Shown here piece by piece: positions 34,134 through 42,178 of a stretch of DNA of 64,000 nt. Numbering within the stretch: the first letter of the stretch is position 1; each line of letters opens with the position of its first letter. The DNA is from Listeria welshimeri serovar 6b str. SLCC5334 (GTDB lineage: Bacteria; Bacillota; Bacilli; Lactobacillales; Listeriaceae): contig NC_008555.1 in NCBI RefSeq assembly GCF_000060285.1, forward strand, positions 1,116,001-1,180,000. The letters are read 5' to 3'. Under the pieces are notes generated by a model. That model was not told where the DNA came from. It ran no database searches and was given only the letters and a program-made list of their open reading frames with translations. Both the position numbers and the translations under genes were made by a program.

Positions 34134-35593
34134 TGGCACTAGAAGATAAAGATTTACGCTCAATCCAAGAAGTTCGAAACCTCATTGAATCAGCAAACAC
34201 CGCACAAAAAGAACTTGCTGTAATGAGCCAACAACAAATTGATACGATTGTAAAAGCCATAGCTGATGCCGGTTATGATGCTCGCGAAAAACTCGCAAAA
34301 ATGGCACACGAAGAAACTGGTTTTGGCATTTGGCAAGACAAAGTAATTAAAAACGTCTTCGCTTCTAAACACGTTTACAATTACATCAAAGATATGAAAA
34401 CCATTGGTATGTTAAAAGAAGATAACGAAAAGAAAGTAATGGAGGTTGCTGTTCCACTTGGTGTAGTTGCAGGATTAATTCCCTCAACGAACCCAACATC
34501 CACTGTTATTTACAAAACACTTATTTCCATTAAAGCAGGAAATAGTATCGTTTTTTCTCCACATCCAAACGCACTAAAAGCAATTCTTGAAACAGTAAGA
34601 ATCATTAGTGAAGCAGCAGAAAAAGCAGGTTGTCCAAAAGGCGCTATTAGCTGTATGACTGTTCCAACAATCCAAGGAACAGATCAACTGATGAAACACA
34701 AAGATACAGCAGTTATCCTTGCAACAGGTGGTTCTGCAATGGTAAAAGCGGCTTATTCATCAGGTACTCCTGCAATTGGGGTTGGACCAGGTAATGGCCC
34801 AGCATTTATCGAACGCAGCGCTAACATTCCTCGCGCAGTAAAACATATTCTTGATTCTAAAACATTCGATAACGGCACCATTTGCGCATCTGAGCAATCG
34901 GTTGTTGTGGAACGTGTGAATAAAGAAGCTGTCATTGCTGAATTTAGAAAACAAGGCGCACATTTCTTATCCGATGCAGAAGCTGTTCAACTTGGAAAAT
35001 TCATTTTACGTCCAAATGGTTCCATGAATCCAGCCATCGTAGGTAAAAGCGTGCAACATATCGCTAATCTTGCTGGCCTTACTGTTCCAGCTGACGCAAG
35101 AGTACTTATCGCTGAAGAAACAAAAGTTGGCGCTAAAATCCCTTATTCAAGAGAAAAATTAGCACCAATCTTGGCTTTCTATACAGCAGAAACCTGGCAA
35201 GAAGCTTGTGAACTTAGCATGGATATTCTTTATCATGAAGGAGCTGGACATACTTTAATCATCCACTCAGAAGATAAAGCAATCATCCGCGAATTCGCAC
35301 TGAAAAAACCTGTTTCCCGTCTTCTTGTTAATACACCAGGAGCACTTGGCGGAATTGGTGCAACAACAAATCTTGTACCAGCTCTAACACTTGGCTGCGG
35401 GGCAGTTGGAGGAAGTTCATCATCTGATAATATCGGACCTGAAAATCTATTCAACATTCGTCGTATCGCTACAGGCGTTTTAGAGTTAGAAGATATTCGC
35501 AAAGAAGAAAACCAAGCAACATCTGAACTTCCGGTTGATGCAGATGCACTCATCCAAAGTTTAGTAGAAAAAGTTTTAGCAGAATTAAAATAA
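34133..35593 (+). CDS. eutE: EutE CoA-acylating acetaldehyde dehydrogenase
   Basis: A 486-residue enzyme making acetyl-CoA from acetaldehyde. The catalytic cysteine is near residue 251 in FDNGTICASEQSV. The C-terminus (ADALIQSLVEKVLAELK) has the pattern of an encapsulation helix, while the N-terminus (DKDLRSIQEVRNLIESA) does not match it as well. GTG 34133 overlaps the eutK stop (TAGTG), with AAGGAG upstream. Confidence 0.94.
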   Translation: MALEDKDLRSIQEVRNLIESANTAQKELAVMSQQQIDTIVKAIADAGYDAREKLAKMAHEETGFGIWQDKVIKNVFASKHVYNYIKDMKTIGMLKEDNEKKVMEVAVPLGVVAGLIPSTNPTSTVIYKTLISIKAGNSIVFSPHPNALKAILETVRIISEAAEKAGCPKGAISCMTVPTIQGTDQLMKHKDTAVILATGGSAMVKAAYSSGTPAIGVGPGNGPAFIERSANIPRAVKHILDSKTFDNGTICASEQSVVVERVNKEAVIAEFRKQGAHFLSDAEAVQLGKFILRPNGSMNPAIVGKSVQHIANLAGLTVPADARVLIAEETKVGAKIPYSREKLAPILAFYTAETWQEACELSMDILYHEGAGHTLIIHSEDKAIIREFALKKPVSRLLVNTPGALGGIGATTNLVPALTLGCGAVGGSSSSDNIGPENLFNIRRIATGVLELEDIRKEENQATSELPVDADALIQSLVEKVLAELK

Positions 35594-35624
35594 AAAATAA
35601 AACACTAATTGGAGGAATTTTAAA

Positions 35625-35909
35625 ATGGCAAACGCAAACGCATTAGGAATGATCGAAACAAAAGGTTTAGTAGGAGCAGTAGAAGCAGCAGACGCAATGG
35701 TGAAAGCAGCTAACGTAACACTTATGGGTAAAGAACAAGTTGGTGGCGGTCTAGTAACAGTAATGGTACGCGGCGATGTTGGCGCAGTTAAAGCAGCAAC
35801 AGATGCAGGCGCAGCAGCAGCTGAACGTGTTGGAGAATTATTATCTGTACATGTAATTCCACGTCCACACAGCGAAGTAGACGCAATTCTACCAAAAAGC
35901 GCTGAATAA
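35625..35909 (+). CDS. eutM: EutM hexameric shell protein
   Basis: A 94-residue BMC-H protein, the main eut facet tile; nearly superimposable on PduA and PduJ ([32 protein letters not shown]). TTGGAGG precedes the ATG. A structured intergenic segment follows. Confidence 0.95.
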   Translation: MANANALGMIETKGLVGAVEAADAMVKAANVTLMGKEQVGGGLVTVMVRGDVGAVKAATDAGAAAAERVGELLSVHVIPRPHSEVDAILPKSAE

Positions 35910-35933
35910 GACATATTTATAACATAAATCAGG

Positions 35934-35998
35934 AAAAAGCGTTAGTGAAAGGTAAGAGTTCCATCAGACTCGAAAAACGCCCGGAACTTCCGCTTTTT
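35934..35998 (+). other. Large imperfect hairpin between eutM and eutT
   Basis: The outer stem AAAAAGCG/CGCTTTTT encloses an inner stem AAGAGTTCC/GGAACTT around a 20-nt loop. The T-run is five bases. It may be a partial terminator or a processing/stability element that lets eutM be made in excess over eutT. No EutV-type hexaloop was seen. Confidence 0.55.
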
Positions 35999-36072
35999 AC
36001 CAGATTTAAGCAAAACAAAGCTTCCCATCATTACTAACACCAATTGTAAATGGGACAAAAGGATGTGGTTCT

Positions 36073-36828
36073 TTGGCTATTTTGACAGAAGACGAGTTAC
36101 GAAAAGCCTACTTACACACCGATTTAAGAACGAAGAAAAAACTAGATATAAAAAAAGGAACGATTATTACACCATCTGCTAAGAGTTTTTTATCAGAAAA
36201 GAAAATCGACCTTTGTTATATTGATGATATTTCAGAAACGAAAGTAGTAGTAGAACCAGTGAAAAATGAAAAGTCGCGCGCAAAATTCCAAACGATTTAT
36301 GGTGGAGCATTAGATGAGAAGCCAGAACATATGACGCACTTACGCGGCAACTTGCTTGTATTTAAAGACCATCCACAAATCGCTTTTCGCGGCAAATTAG
36401 ATACTTTAGAAGCAGAAATTTTGGAAACTCAATGTTCTGTTGCAGCTGAATTTAAAGATCTTGCAGAAGATTTACAAGAAATCCTCACCTTTGTAAGAAA
36501 TATAGTTCGATCGGAAGTTTTAAACGAGCAAATCGAGAAAGTTCAAATGCTAGGAATGGATGAAAAAGAACTGCGGGAACGTAGTCATAATCCAAAAAAA
36601 TATTATCAAATGACACATTTCATGCCTGATTATACGATGGGTAATGCTGTCATTCGACTAAACAAATTAAGAACAATGGTCCGTGAAACTGAATTGGCTG
36701 CTTTTATAGCATTTAAGGAAACGGATTATTCGTTAAAAAGACCAGACATTATTCAAGCGCTTAATCGGTTATCCAGTTTATTTTGGATACTGATGTTCCG
36801 CGTAAGAACGGATGAATATAAAAAGTAA
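36073..36828 (+). CDS. eutT: EutT corrinoid adenosyltransferase
   Basis: A 251-residue EutT-type ATP:cob(I)alamin adenosyltransferase providing coenzyme B12 to EutBC. The family start EDELRKAYLHTDLRTKK and the ITPSAKSFLSEKKIDL motif are visible. The CCxxC metal cluster of Salmonella EutT is absent; only one cysteine of that region (LETQCSV) remains. TTG 36073 has AAAGGATG upstream; no better start is in frame. Confidence 0.88.
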   Translation: MAILTEDELRKAYLHTDLRTKKKLDIKKGTIITPSAKSFLSEKKIDLCYIDDISETKVVVEPVKNEKSRAKFQTIYGGALDEKPEHMTHLRGNLLVFKDHPQIAFRGKLDTLEAEILETQCSVAAEFKDLAEDLQEILTFVRNIVRSEVLNEQIEKVQMLGMDEKELRERSHNPKKYYQMTHFMPDYTMGNAVIRLNKLRTMVRETELAAFIAFKETDYSLKRPDIIQALNRLSSLFWILMFRVRTDEYKK

Positions 36829-36840
36829 GGAGGCTTATTC

Positions 36841-37482
36841 ATGAATAATGAGTTAATAACAAGCCTTATTGAAGAAGTCACTCGCCGTGCATTACTTGAA
36901 ACTGGCGTAGAAGTAGAAGCATCCGGTCGTCACGTCCATTTAGATCGTGAAACGGTGGATGCACTTTTTGGACCTGGGTATGAACTTACTCATTTCCGTG
37001 ACCTATCTCAACCAGGTCAATATGTTTGTAAAGAAAGAATTAGTATTGTCGGACCAAAAAGCGTGATTCATAATGTAGTCATTCTTGGGCCAATCCGTAA
37101 AAAAACACAAGTTGAAATTAGTGCGACAGATGGCACAGCACTTGGTATTAAAGCACCAGTTCGCGAAAGTGGAGATATAGCTGGCACACCTGGAATTTTA
37201 CTATTATCTGCTAAAAATAGTGTTCAACTATCTGAAGGACTTATTGTTGCAAAACGCCATATTCATATGACACCTCAAGATGCAGAAAAACAACAAGTAA
37301 CACAAAGTGAAATTGTTCAAGTGAAAATTAATGGCGACAGACCACTTATTTTTGATGATGTGGTTGTTCGAATTAGCCCTGATTTTGCTACATATATGCA
37401 TATTGATTACGACGAAGCCAACGCATGCGGCTTTAAAAAGGGAATTCGAGGTCAAATAATCAAGAAAACAAAGGCAAAATGA
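36841..37482 (+). CDS. eutD: PduL-type phosphotransacetylase of the eut operon
   Basis: A 213-residue PduL-family enzyme (functional equivalent of EutD, not related to Pta) making acetyl-phosphate. Zinc motifs GRHVHLDRETVD and AKRHIHMTPQD, and the MHIDYDEANACG end, are intact. The N-terminal helix ELITSLIEEVTRRAL is of encapsulation type. It overlaps the next gene by 4 bases. Confidence 0.92.
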   Translation: MNNELITSLIEEVTRRALLETGVEVEASGRHVHLDRETVDALFGPGYELTHFRDLSQPGQYVCKERISIVGPKSVIHNVVILGPIRKKTQVEISATDGTALGIKAPVRESGDIAGTPGILLLSAKNSVQLSEGLIVAKRHIHMTPQDAEKQQVTQSEIVQVKINGDRPLIFDDVVVRISPDFATYMHIDYDEANACGFKKGIRGQIIKKTKAK

Positions 37483-38051
37483 GTATGGAAATCGAAGCAC
37501 TTATAAAAGCCGTCACCGAGGAAGTCATGAGACGATTACAACTTCCAGATAAAAAAATGATTATCATAGGCCAAGATTCAGAACACACTCTCAGACAGTG
37601 TTATCAAAAAGAATATCAAGTTTCGCTTTATGACCGTTCTGAACGCACTTGTGACATTTTATTAATAGAAGAAGTGGAAATCGCAGAGCTAGCTAGAATC
37701 AGTTTGCTTGCACCAATGAATAAAAAAGAACAATTTATCACGGATCATCTTTTGGAAGGGCGTCCTACTTGGATAATGAAAAGCGGAATAAAAGCAAATG
37801 CTTATAAACGTTCTGCTAAGTATGGTATTAGACAACTTCTCCAAGAATATGAAGAAAAGCTCGTTCGTTTTGGTGTAGAATTTATCGAAAGTCCGGTAAG
37901 AGAAACGAAAAAAAGTAAAGTTATTAGCGAACAAGATGTGATTAAACTTACGAAGAATAATAGCGAATTCATTTTGCCAGAGGGAAGTTTTTTAACACCG
38001 CTTGCAAAAGATTACTTACAGGAAAACCGAATTAGCATTAAAGAAAGTTAG
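37479..38051 (+). CDS. Unidentified eut-operon protein with targeting-type N-terminus
   Basis: A 190-residue protein found in Listeria/Enterococcus-type eut operons; function unknown. Residues 1-20 form an amphipathic helix (EIEALIKAVTEEVMRRLQL) followed by a short flavoprotein-like strand MIIIGQD. The C-terminus FLTPLAKDYLQENRISI shares the T-P-x-A-x-x-[FY]-L motif with PduM and EutT, suggesting a distant PduM relative. It overlaps eutD, so it is made with it. Confidence 0.8.
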   Translation: MSMEIEALIKAVTEEVMRRLQLPDKKMIIIGQDSEHTLRQCYQKEYQVSLYDRSERTCDILLIEEVEIAELARISLLAPMNKKEQFITDHLLEGRPTWIMKSGIKANAYKRSAKYGIRQLLQEYEEKLVRFGVEFIESPVRETKKSKVISEQDVIKLTKNNSEFILPEGSFLTPLAKDYLQENRISIKES

Positions 38052-38065
38052 GAAGGAAGAGCGGT

Positions 38066-38335
38066 ATGCAGATTGGAAAAGTTACTGGGAGTTTATGGGC
38101 GACGAGAAAAGACGAAAAATTAAATGGTTTAAAACTGCTATTAGTTGAGATTTGTACCGATGAATTGGAAGATGTAAGACATTCCATAGTGGCAGCTGAT
38201 AATGCCGGAGCAGGAAACGGTGATATTGTGCTCGTTACAACTGGTAGCGCAGCACGAGCATCTACTGGTGACAATACAATTCCAGTAGACGCATGTATCG
38301 TCGGCATTATCGACTCGGTAGAACGTTATGGCTGA
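38066..38335 (+). CDS. eutN: EutN pentameric vertex protein
   Basis: An 89-residue BMC-P protein closing the vertices of the eut compartment. The start MQIGKVTGSLWATRKDEKLNG and the AADNAGAGNGDIVLVTTGSAAR core are typical. It overlaps the next shell gene by 8 bases. Confidence 0.93.
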   Translation: MQIGKVTGSLWATRKDEKLNGLKLLLVEICTDELEDVRHSIVAADNAGAGNGDIVLVTTGSAARASTGDNTIPVDACIVGIIDSVERYG

Positions 38336-38873
38336 ACAGTCTTTAGGAATTCTTGAACTTAGGAGTATAAGTAAAGGGTACGAAATGGCTGATGTTTTCT
38401 TAAAAGCAGGTAATGTTACTTTATTTACTTTTCGTCCTACATGTCCTGGTAAATTTTTGATTATTTTGCAAGGCGCTTCCGGAGAACTTACTAGTGCGAT
38501 GAAAGATGCAAAAGAAGAAGCAGGAAAATTTCATGTTTCTTCTTATATTTTGCATATGGCGCACGAAGAATTACTTGCTTTTTTAAACAATAAACACCCT
38601 AAAGTGGATGTTGACGCAGTAGGAATTATCGAAATCAGTCAATTGGGCGCTGGGCTAAACGCATTGAATGAAGCGCTAAAAAAATCAGCTATTCATTTAA
38701 AACGAATGACGCTTGGTGCTTCGATTGGTGGGAAATTTGTGGCTGTTTTCACAGGGGAAGTTAGTGCTATTCAAGAAGGAATGCGGATTCTAATTGAAAC
38801 TGCTGAACCAAAAAAGGTGATACATCATACGGTTATTCCTTCTCCTGATGAACTGTTAAAACGCTATCTATAG
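38328..38873 (+). CDS. Second PduT-like tandem-BMC protein
   Basis: A 181-residue protein with two BMC domains, most like PduT. The pore-loop motif is CPGK with cysteine at residue 39, the same position as in PduT at 2644, so a 4Fe-4S cluster is possible. The second domain (AVGIIEISQLGAGLNALNEA) is more diverged than in PduT. Classic Salmonella eut has no such protein. It lies between eutN and eutH. Confidence 0.85.
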   Translation: MAEQSLGILELRSISKGYEMADVFLKAGNVTLFTFRPTCPGKFLIILQGASGELTSAMKDAKEEAGKFHVSSYILHMAHEELLAFLNNKHPKVDVDAVGIIEISQLGAGLNALNEALKKSAIHLKRMTLGASIGGKFVAVFTGEVSAIQEGMRILIETAEPKKVIHHTVIPSPDELLKRYL

Positions 38874-38888
38874 AATGGAGGAACACTT

Positions 38889-40010
38889 TTGAGCATTAAT
38901 GAAATTATTATTTATTTAATGGTAATCTTTATGATTCTAGGGGCCATTGACAAAATTATCGGCAACAAATTTGGCTTAGGTGCGCAATTTGAAGAAGGTA
39001 TTATGGCAATGGGATCGTTAACGCTAGCAATGGTCGGTATCATTACATTAGCACCAGTTTTAGCTAAAATTTTAAGCCCGATTGTTGTACCGATTTATAC
39101 AGCGCTTGGGGCAGACCCGGCAATGTTTGCAACAACGTTACTTGCGAATGACATGGGCGGTTTTGCGTTAGCACAAGAACTTGCTTTAACACCTGATGCT
39201 GGTCTTTTTGCTGGAGCGATTTTAGGCTCGATGATGGGACCAACAATCGTTTTCACAATTCCAGTAGCACTTGGGATTATTAAAAAAGAAGATCATAAAT
39301 ACTTAGCAACTGGTGTATTATCTGGTATTATTACGATTCCAATTGGTTGTTTAATTGGTGGACTTGTAGCTGGTTTCTCACCAATCATGATTTTCAAAAA
39401 CTTAGTACCAATTATTCTTGTAGCCGCGCTTATTATGTTAGGTCTTTGGTTTAAACCAGAAGGCATGATTAAAGGCTTCACGATTTTCGGAAAAGGAGTA
39501 GTCATTGTTGCTACTATCGGACTTGTAGCTGGAGCGATTCAACAATTGACTGGTTTAACTATTATTCCAGGTATTGCCCCTATTGGCGAAGGTATTGAAA
39601 TCGTTGGTGGTATTGCACTTGTTCTAGCGGGAGCTTTCTGTTTAGTATTCGTCATTACAAAGGTTTTCAACAAGCCACTGATGAAAATGGGTAAATTGCT
39701 TGGCATGAATGAAGTAGCGGCAGCTGGAATGGTTGCTACACTTGCAAACAGTATCCCAATGCTACAAATGCTTAAAGACATGGATGAACGTGGTAAAATT
39801 ATTAACGTTGCTTTCGCAGTCTCAGCAGCTTTTGTTTTAGGGGATCATCTAGGTTTCACAGCCGGAGTTGCTCAGGATATGATTTTCCCGATGATTGTCG
39901 GAAAACTTGTCGGTGGTGTCACTGCTGTATGTGTAGGGATCTATATGGCTAACCGAATGATGAAGAAAAATAAAGCAAAAGAACAAACGGCGGTGAAAGA
40001 TAATGGCTGA
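38889..40010 (+). CDS. eutH: EutH ethanolamine permease
   Basis: A 373-residue membrane protein with about ten or eleven hydrophobic segments; takes up ethanolamine at low pH or low concentration. The NEIIIYLMVIFMILGAIDKIIGN start and LLANDMGGFALAQELAL are family signatures. TTG 38889 with ATGGAGG upstream. It overlaps eutQ by 8 bases. Confidence 0.93.
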   Translation: MSINEIIIYLMVIFMILGAIDKIIGNKFGLGAQFEEGIMAMGSLTLAMVGIITLAPVLAKILSPIVVPIYTALGADPAMFATTLLANDMGGFALAQELALTPDAGLFAGAILGSMMGPTIVFTIPVALGIIKKEDHKYLATGVLSGIITIPIGCLIGGLVAGFSPIMIFKNLVPIILVAALIMLGLWFKPEGMIKGFTIFGKGVVIVATIGLVAGAIQQLTGLTIIPGIAPIGEGIEIVGGIALVLAGAFCLVFVITKVFNKPLMKMGKLLGMNEVAAAGMVATLANSIPMLQMLKDMDERGKIINVAFAVSAAFVLGDHLGFTAGVAQDMIFPMIVGKLVGGVTAVCVGIYMANRMMKKNKAKEQTAVKDNG

Positions 40011-40446
40011 TATTAGTAAAGAATTAATTGAACAGCTAGTAAAACAAGTTGTCCTAGAAAAGATGGGTCAAAGTTCCAAACACGTTGATCCAAGTGGCAT
40101 TTTATCGATTAAACTCCCTGTAATGAAAGTTTCAGAAGAAGATCGATTAGACACTGGTAATCCTAGTGACATAGTTTATACAAAAGACTTAGTAACATTA
40201 GAGGAAAGTAAACGTCTAGGTTTTGGTCTAATGGAAATGAAAGATACTACCTTCGATTGGTTCTTGGATTATGATGAAGTAGATTATATTATCGAGGGCA
40301 GACTAGATGTAGTTATCGATGGTAGAACTGTTTCAGCAGGAGCAGGAGAAATTATTTTTATCCCTAAAGGCAGCCAAATTAAGTTCTCTGTAACAGGAGA
40401 AGCAAGATTTGTTTATGTTACTTATCCAGCTGATTGGCAGTCATAA
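40003..40446 (+). CDS. eutQ: EutQ cupin protein
   Basis: A 147-residue cupin of the EutQ family, reported as an acetate kinase in Salmonella. The cupin part lies in the last 90 residues (DYIIEGRLDVVIDGRTVSAGAG, PKGSQIKFSV). Unlike many annotated EutQ starts, the first 22 residues (KELIEQLVKQVVLEKMGQ) have the encapsulation-helix pattern. Last gene of the eut operon. Confidence 0.88.
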   Translation: MADISKELIEQLVKQVVLEKMGQSSKHVDPSGILSIKLPVMKVSEEDRLDTGNPSDIVYTKDLVTLEESKRLGFGLMEMKDTTFDWFLDYDEVDYIIEGRLDVVIDGRTVSAGAGEIIFIPKGSQIKFSVTGEARFVYVTYPADWQS

Positions 40447-40451
40447 ATATA

Positions 40452-40488
40452 AAAACGATTTCGGCTCTTAAAGCTGAAATCGTTTTTT
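40452..40488. terminator. Bidirectional terminator between eutQ and the AraC-like gene
   Basis: AAAACGATTTC-GCT/AGC-GAAATCGTTTT with T-runs on both strands; it serves both converging genes. Confidence 0.9.
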
Positions 40489-41038
40489 ATTTGAGTGAAT
40501 CGCGATATTCTTTCGGAGTCATGTCGAATTGTTTCTTAAATACTTTGCAAAAATAACTAGCGCGAGAGAAGCCTAAGTTTTTAGCAATTGTATGGACAGC
40601 CCAATCGCTTTTTTCTAGTTGCTCTTTTGCATAAAGCATTTTTTGTTCATTGACATAATTAATAAAATTAATATTCAATTCGTTTTTGAATAATTTACTT
40701 AAATAAAAAGGGCTTAAGTAAACATAATTAGCTACTTCTTCTAAAGTAATTGAACGATGGATGTTTTTCTTAATATAGCGAATAGCTTGTTTGATTTCTT
40801 TATGTTCGCCATTATTTTTATTTGAAGGAGCAGTTTCTTTTTTGGGGTGTTTTTGTTTTTCGTGTGCTGTGTAGTAGTCACTTAAAACATCAAGCACTTC
40901 GACAGTTTCAAGCGAATGAAGTAGGGCAGAGTGATCTGGATTTTTTTGGGTGAAATCTTCTTGAATTTGTTGAGTAAATTGATTCTCTACTTGACTGTTC
41001 ATCAAGGGTTGAATATTTACCACTTTGTCTTTCTCCAA
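40487..41038 (-). CDS. PocR-like AraC protein without the PocR sensor domain
   Basis: A 183-residue protein. Its last 105 residues are very close to the PocR DNA-binding part: both hold HTH units (TLEEVANYVYLSPFYLSKLF; NLGFSRASYFCKVF) with most recognition-helix residues shared. The N-terminal 75 residues are polar and have no cysteine cluster, so no ligand domain is seen. The TTG start has AAGGAGGG. An extended -10 (TGGTATAAT, 41071-41079) and a PocR-type box at 41140 lie upstream. It may modulate PocR targets; this is inference. Confidence 0.85.
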   Translation of the reverse strand: MEKDKVVNIQPLMNSQVENQFTQQIQEDFTQKNPDHSALLHSLETVEVLDVLSDYYTAHEKQKHPKKETAPSNKNNGEHKEIKQAIRYIKKNIHRSITLEEVANYVYLSPFYLSKLFKNELNINFINYVNEQKMLYAKEQLEKSDWAVHTIAKNLGFSRASYFCKVFKKQFDMTPKEYRDSLK

Positions 41039-41070
41039 AGTTCTTCCCTCCTTGTTTTATTCCTGCACTA

Positions 41071-41079
41071 ATTATACCA
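41071..41079 (-). promoter_or_regulatory. Extended -10 promoter of the AraC-like gene
   Basis: Minus-strand TGGTATAAT without a -35, predicted start near 41064. Confidence 0.55.
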
Positions 41080-41139
41080 TAAAATCGCTTCAAATAACGT
41101 TTTATCCTGTATTTTAAATAGAACAATAAATTCTTTTTT

Positions 41140-41157
41140 ATAACAAAATATTGTCAT
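41140..41157. promoter_or_regulatory. Third candidate PocR operator
   Basis: ATAACAAAATATTGTCAT differs at one base from the core at 3203-3220. Its centre is about 84 bases ahead of the predicted start of the AraC-like gene and about 170 ahead of that of cblT. Confidence 0.5.
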
Positions 41158-41281
41158 TTTTAGTTCAGTTGTATTTAAAATTGAGAAATAATTCACACTC
41201 CTGGCTCATTTCAGTAATTACAATCAAAAAAATACGATTTCAAAAGCTTGCACTATTTTGCTTTCTATCCTGCTAGCGACC

Positions 41282-41310
41282 TTGTACCAGTGGTTTAACA
41301 GGGATATAAT
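41282..41310 (+). promoter_or_regulatory. cblT promoter
   Basis: TTGTAC (41282-41287), 17 bp, TATAAT (41305-41310). The leader before cblT is too short for a riboswitch. Confidence 0.75.
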
Positions 41311-41351
41311 GAAATGGAAATAACGCTTTCACGAGAGGGTGATCTTTTCAA

Positions 41352-41846
41352 TTGAAGATTCAAAAATTAGTATTATGTGCGATGTTGATTGCGATGTGTG
41401 TAATTGGCGCGAACATAAAATTAATGGGTTCTGTTGCATTTGACGCAGCTCCAGCTTTTATTGGAACTTTGCTGCTTGGTCCGATGTACGGTGCAGTGCT
41501 TGGGATTTTCGGTCATTTAACTTCAGCTTTACTGGCGGGTTTTCCGCTCACACTACCAATTCATTTGATTGTTGCTGGAATGATGGGCGTAACGATGATT
41601 GTTTACGGTTTTACTCGCCAAAAACTAGCAGACAAGAATCAACTAATTGCTGTTAGTGTTTCGAGTATGGTTGCTTTTATTTTTAATTGTCCACTGTCAT
41701 TACTAGCACTTTATCCATTAATGAATCAAGCGGTATTTGTTTTATTCCCAGTGCTTGCTATTGGTTCGATTTGCAACATTTTTGTCGCTGAAGTCGTTTA
41801 CCAAGTATTGCCAGAACGCTGGAAAAGACGCATTGCCGGGTACTAA
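41352..41846 (+). CDS. cblT: CblT, probable alpha-ribazole ECF transporter S component
   Basis: A 164-residue protein with five or six membrane segments of the ECF S-component type (KIQKLVLCAMLIAMCVIGAN start; LLGPMYGAVLGIFGHLTSAL). In Listeria innocua a gene of this kind near cbi was shown to act with CblS in alpha-ribazole salvage. The energising module is not in the window, other than CbiQO for cobalt. TTG 41352 with GAGAGGGTG upstream. The cobalamin riboswitch of the cbi operon starts just 8 bases after its stop. Confidence 0.78.
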   Translation: MKIQKLVLCAMLIAMCVIGANIKLMGSVAFDAAPAFIGTLLLGPMYGAVLGIFGHLTSALLAGFPLTLPIHLIVAGMMGVTMIVYGFTRQKLADKNQLIAVSVSSMVAFIFNCPLSLLALYPLMNQAVFVLFPVLAIGSICNIFVAEVVYQVLPERWKRRIAGY

Positions 41847-41853
41847 AAAACTA

Positions 41854-41998
41854 AATAGGTGAATATATTAATCCGGGAAAGAGGTGAAAATCCTCTACAG
41901 GCCCTAGCTACTGTAATACGGACGAAAGCCAAATAGACGTCACTGGAAGAAATTCCGGGAAGACTGGTGAGTAGGATGATGTTAAGTCAGGAGACCGC
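41854..41998 (+). ncRNA. Cobalamin riboswitch of the cbi operon
   Basis: AATAGGTGAATA, GGGAAAGAGGTGAAAATCC, ACTGTAATACGG and the B12 box AAGTCAGGAGACCG are present in order. The usual CCGCCACTGTAA is changed to CTAGCTACTGTAA. No promoter is seen between cblT and the aptamer, so it probably acts on readthrough from cblT. Confidence 0.92.
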
Positions 41999-42116
41999 TT
42001 TTATATTCGATATCCAAAAACAACTTCTAAGGGAGCGAGTTGTCTTGATTAAGTAGATTTTCACGATGGGGAAGTTTCTTTGTGCTACAAGGAAATAGCT
42101 TGTTTGCGTAAATCTC

Positions 42117-42152
42117 AAAAAGACGCCAAAGTTCTGTTTGGTGTCTTTTTTT
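42117..42152 (+). terminator. Riboswitch terminator before cbiA
   Basis: AAAAAGACGCCAAA pairs with TTTGGTGTCTTTTT across a 6-nt loop, ending in T7. Being 27 bases ahead of cbiA it is the expression platform of the riboswitch. Confidence 0.88.
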
Positions 42153-42178
42153 ATGGCTAAAATGAAAGGTGAAAAAAG

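Noticed and set aside
41324-41337. cre-like AACGCTTTCA near the cblT start site
   Set aside because: Only the right half fits; the left half has three mismatches.
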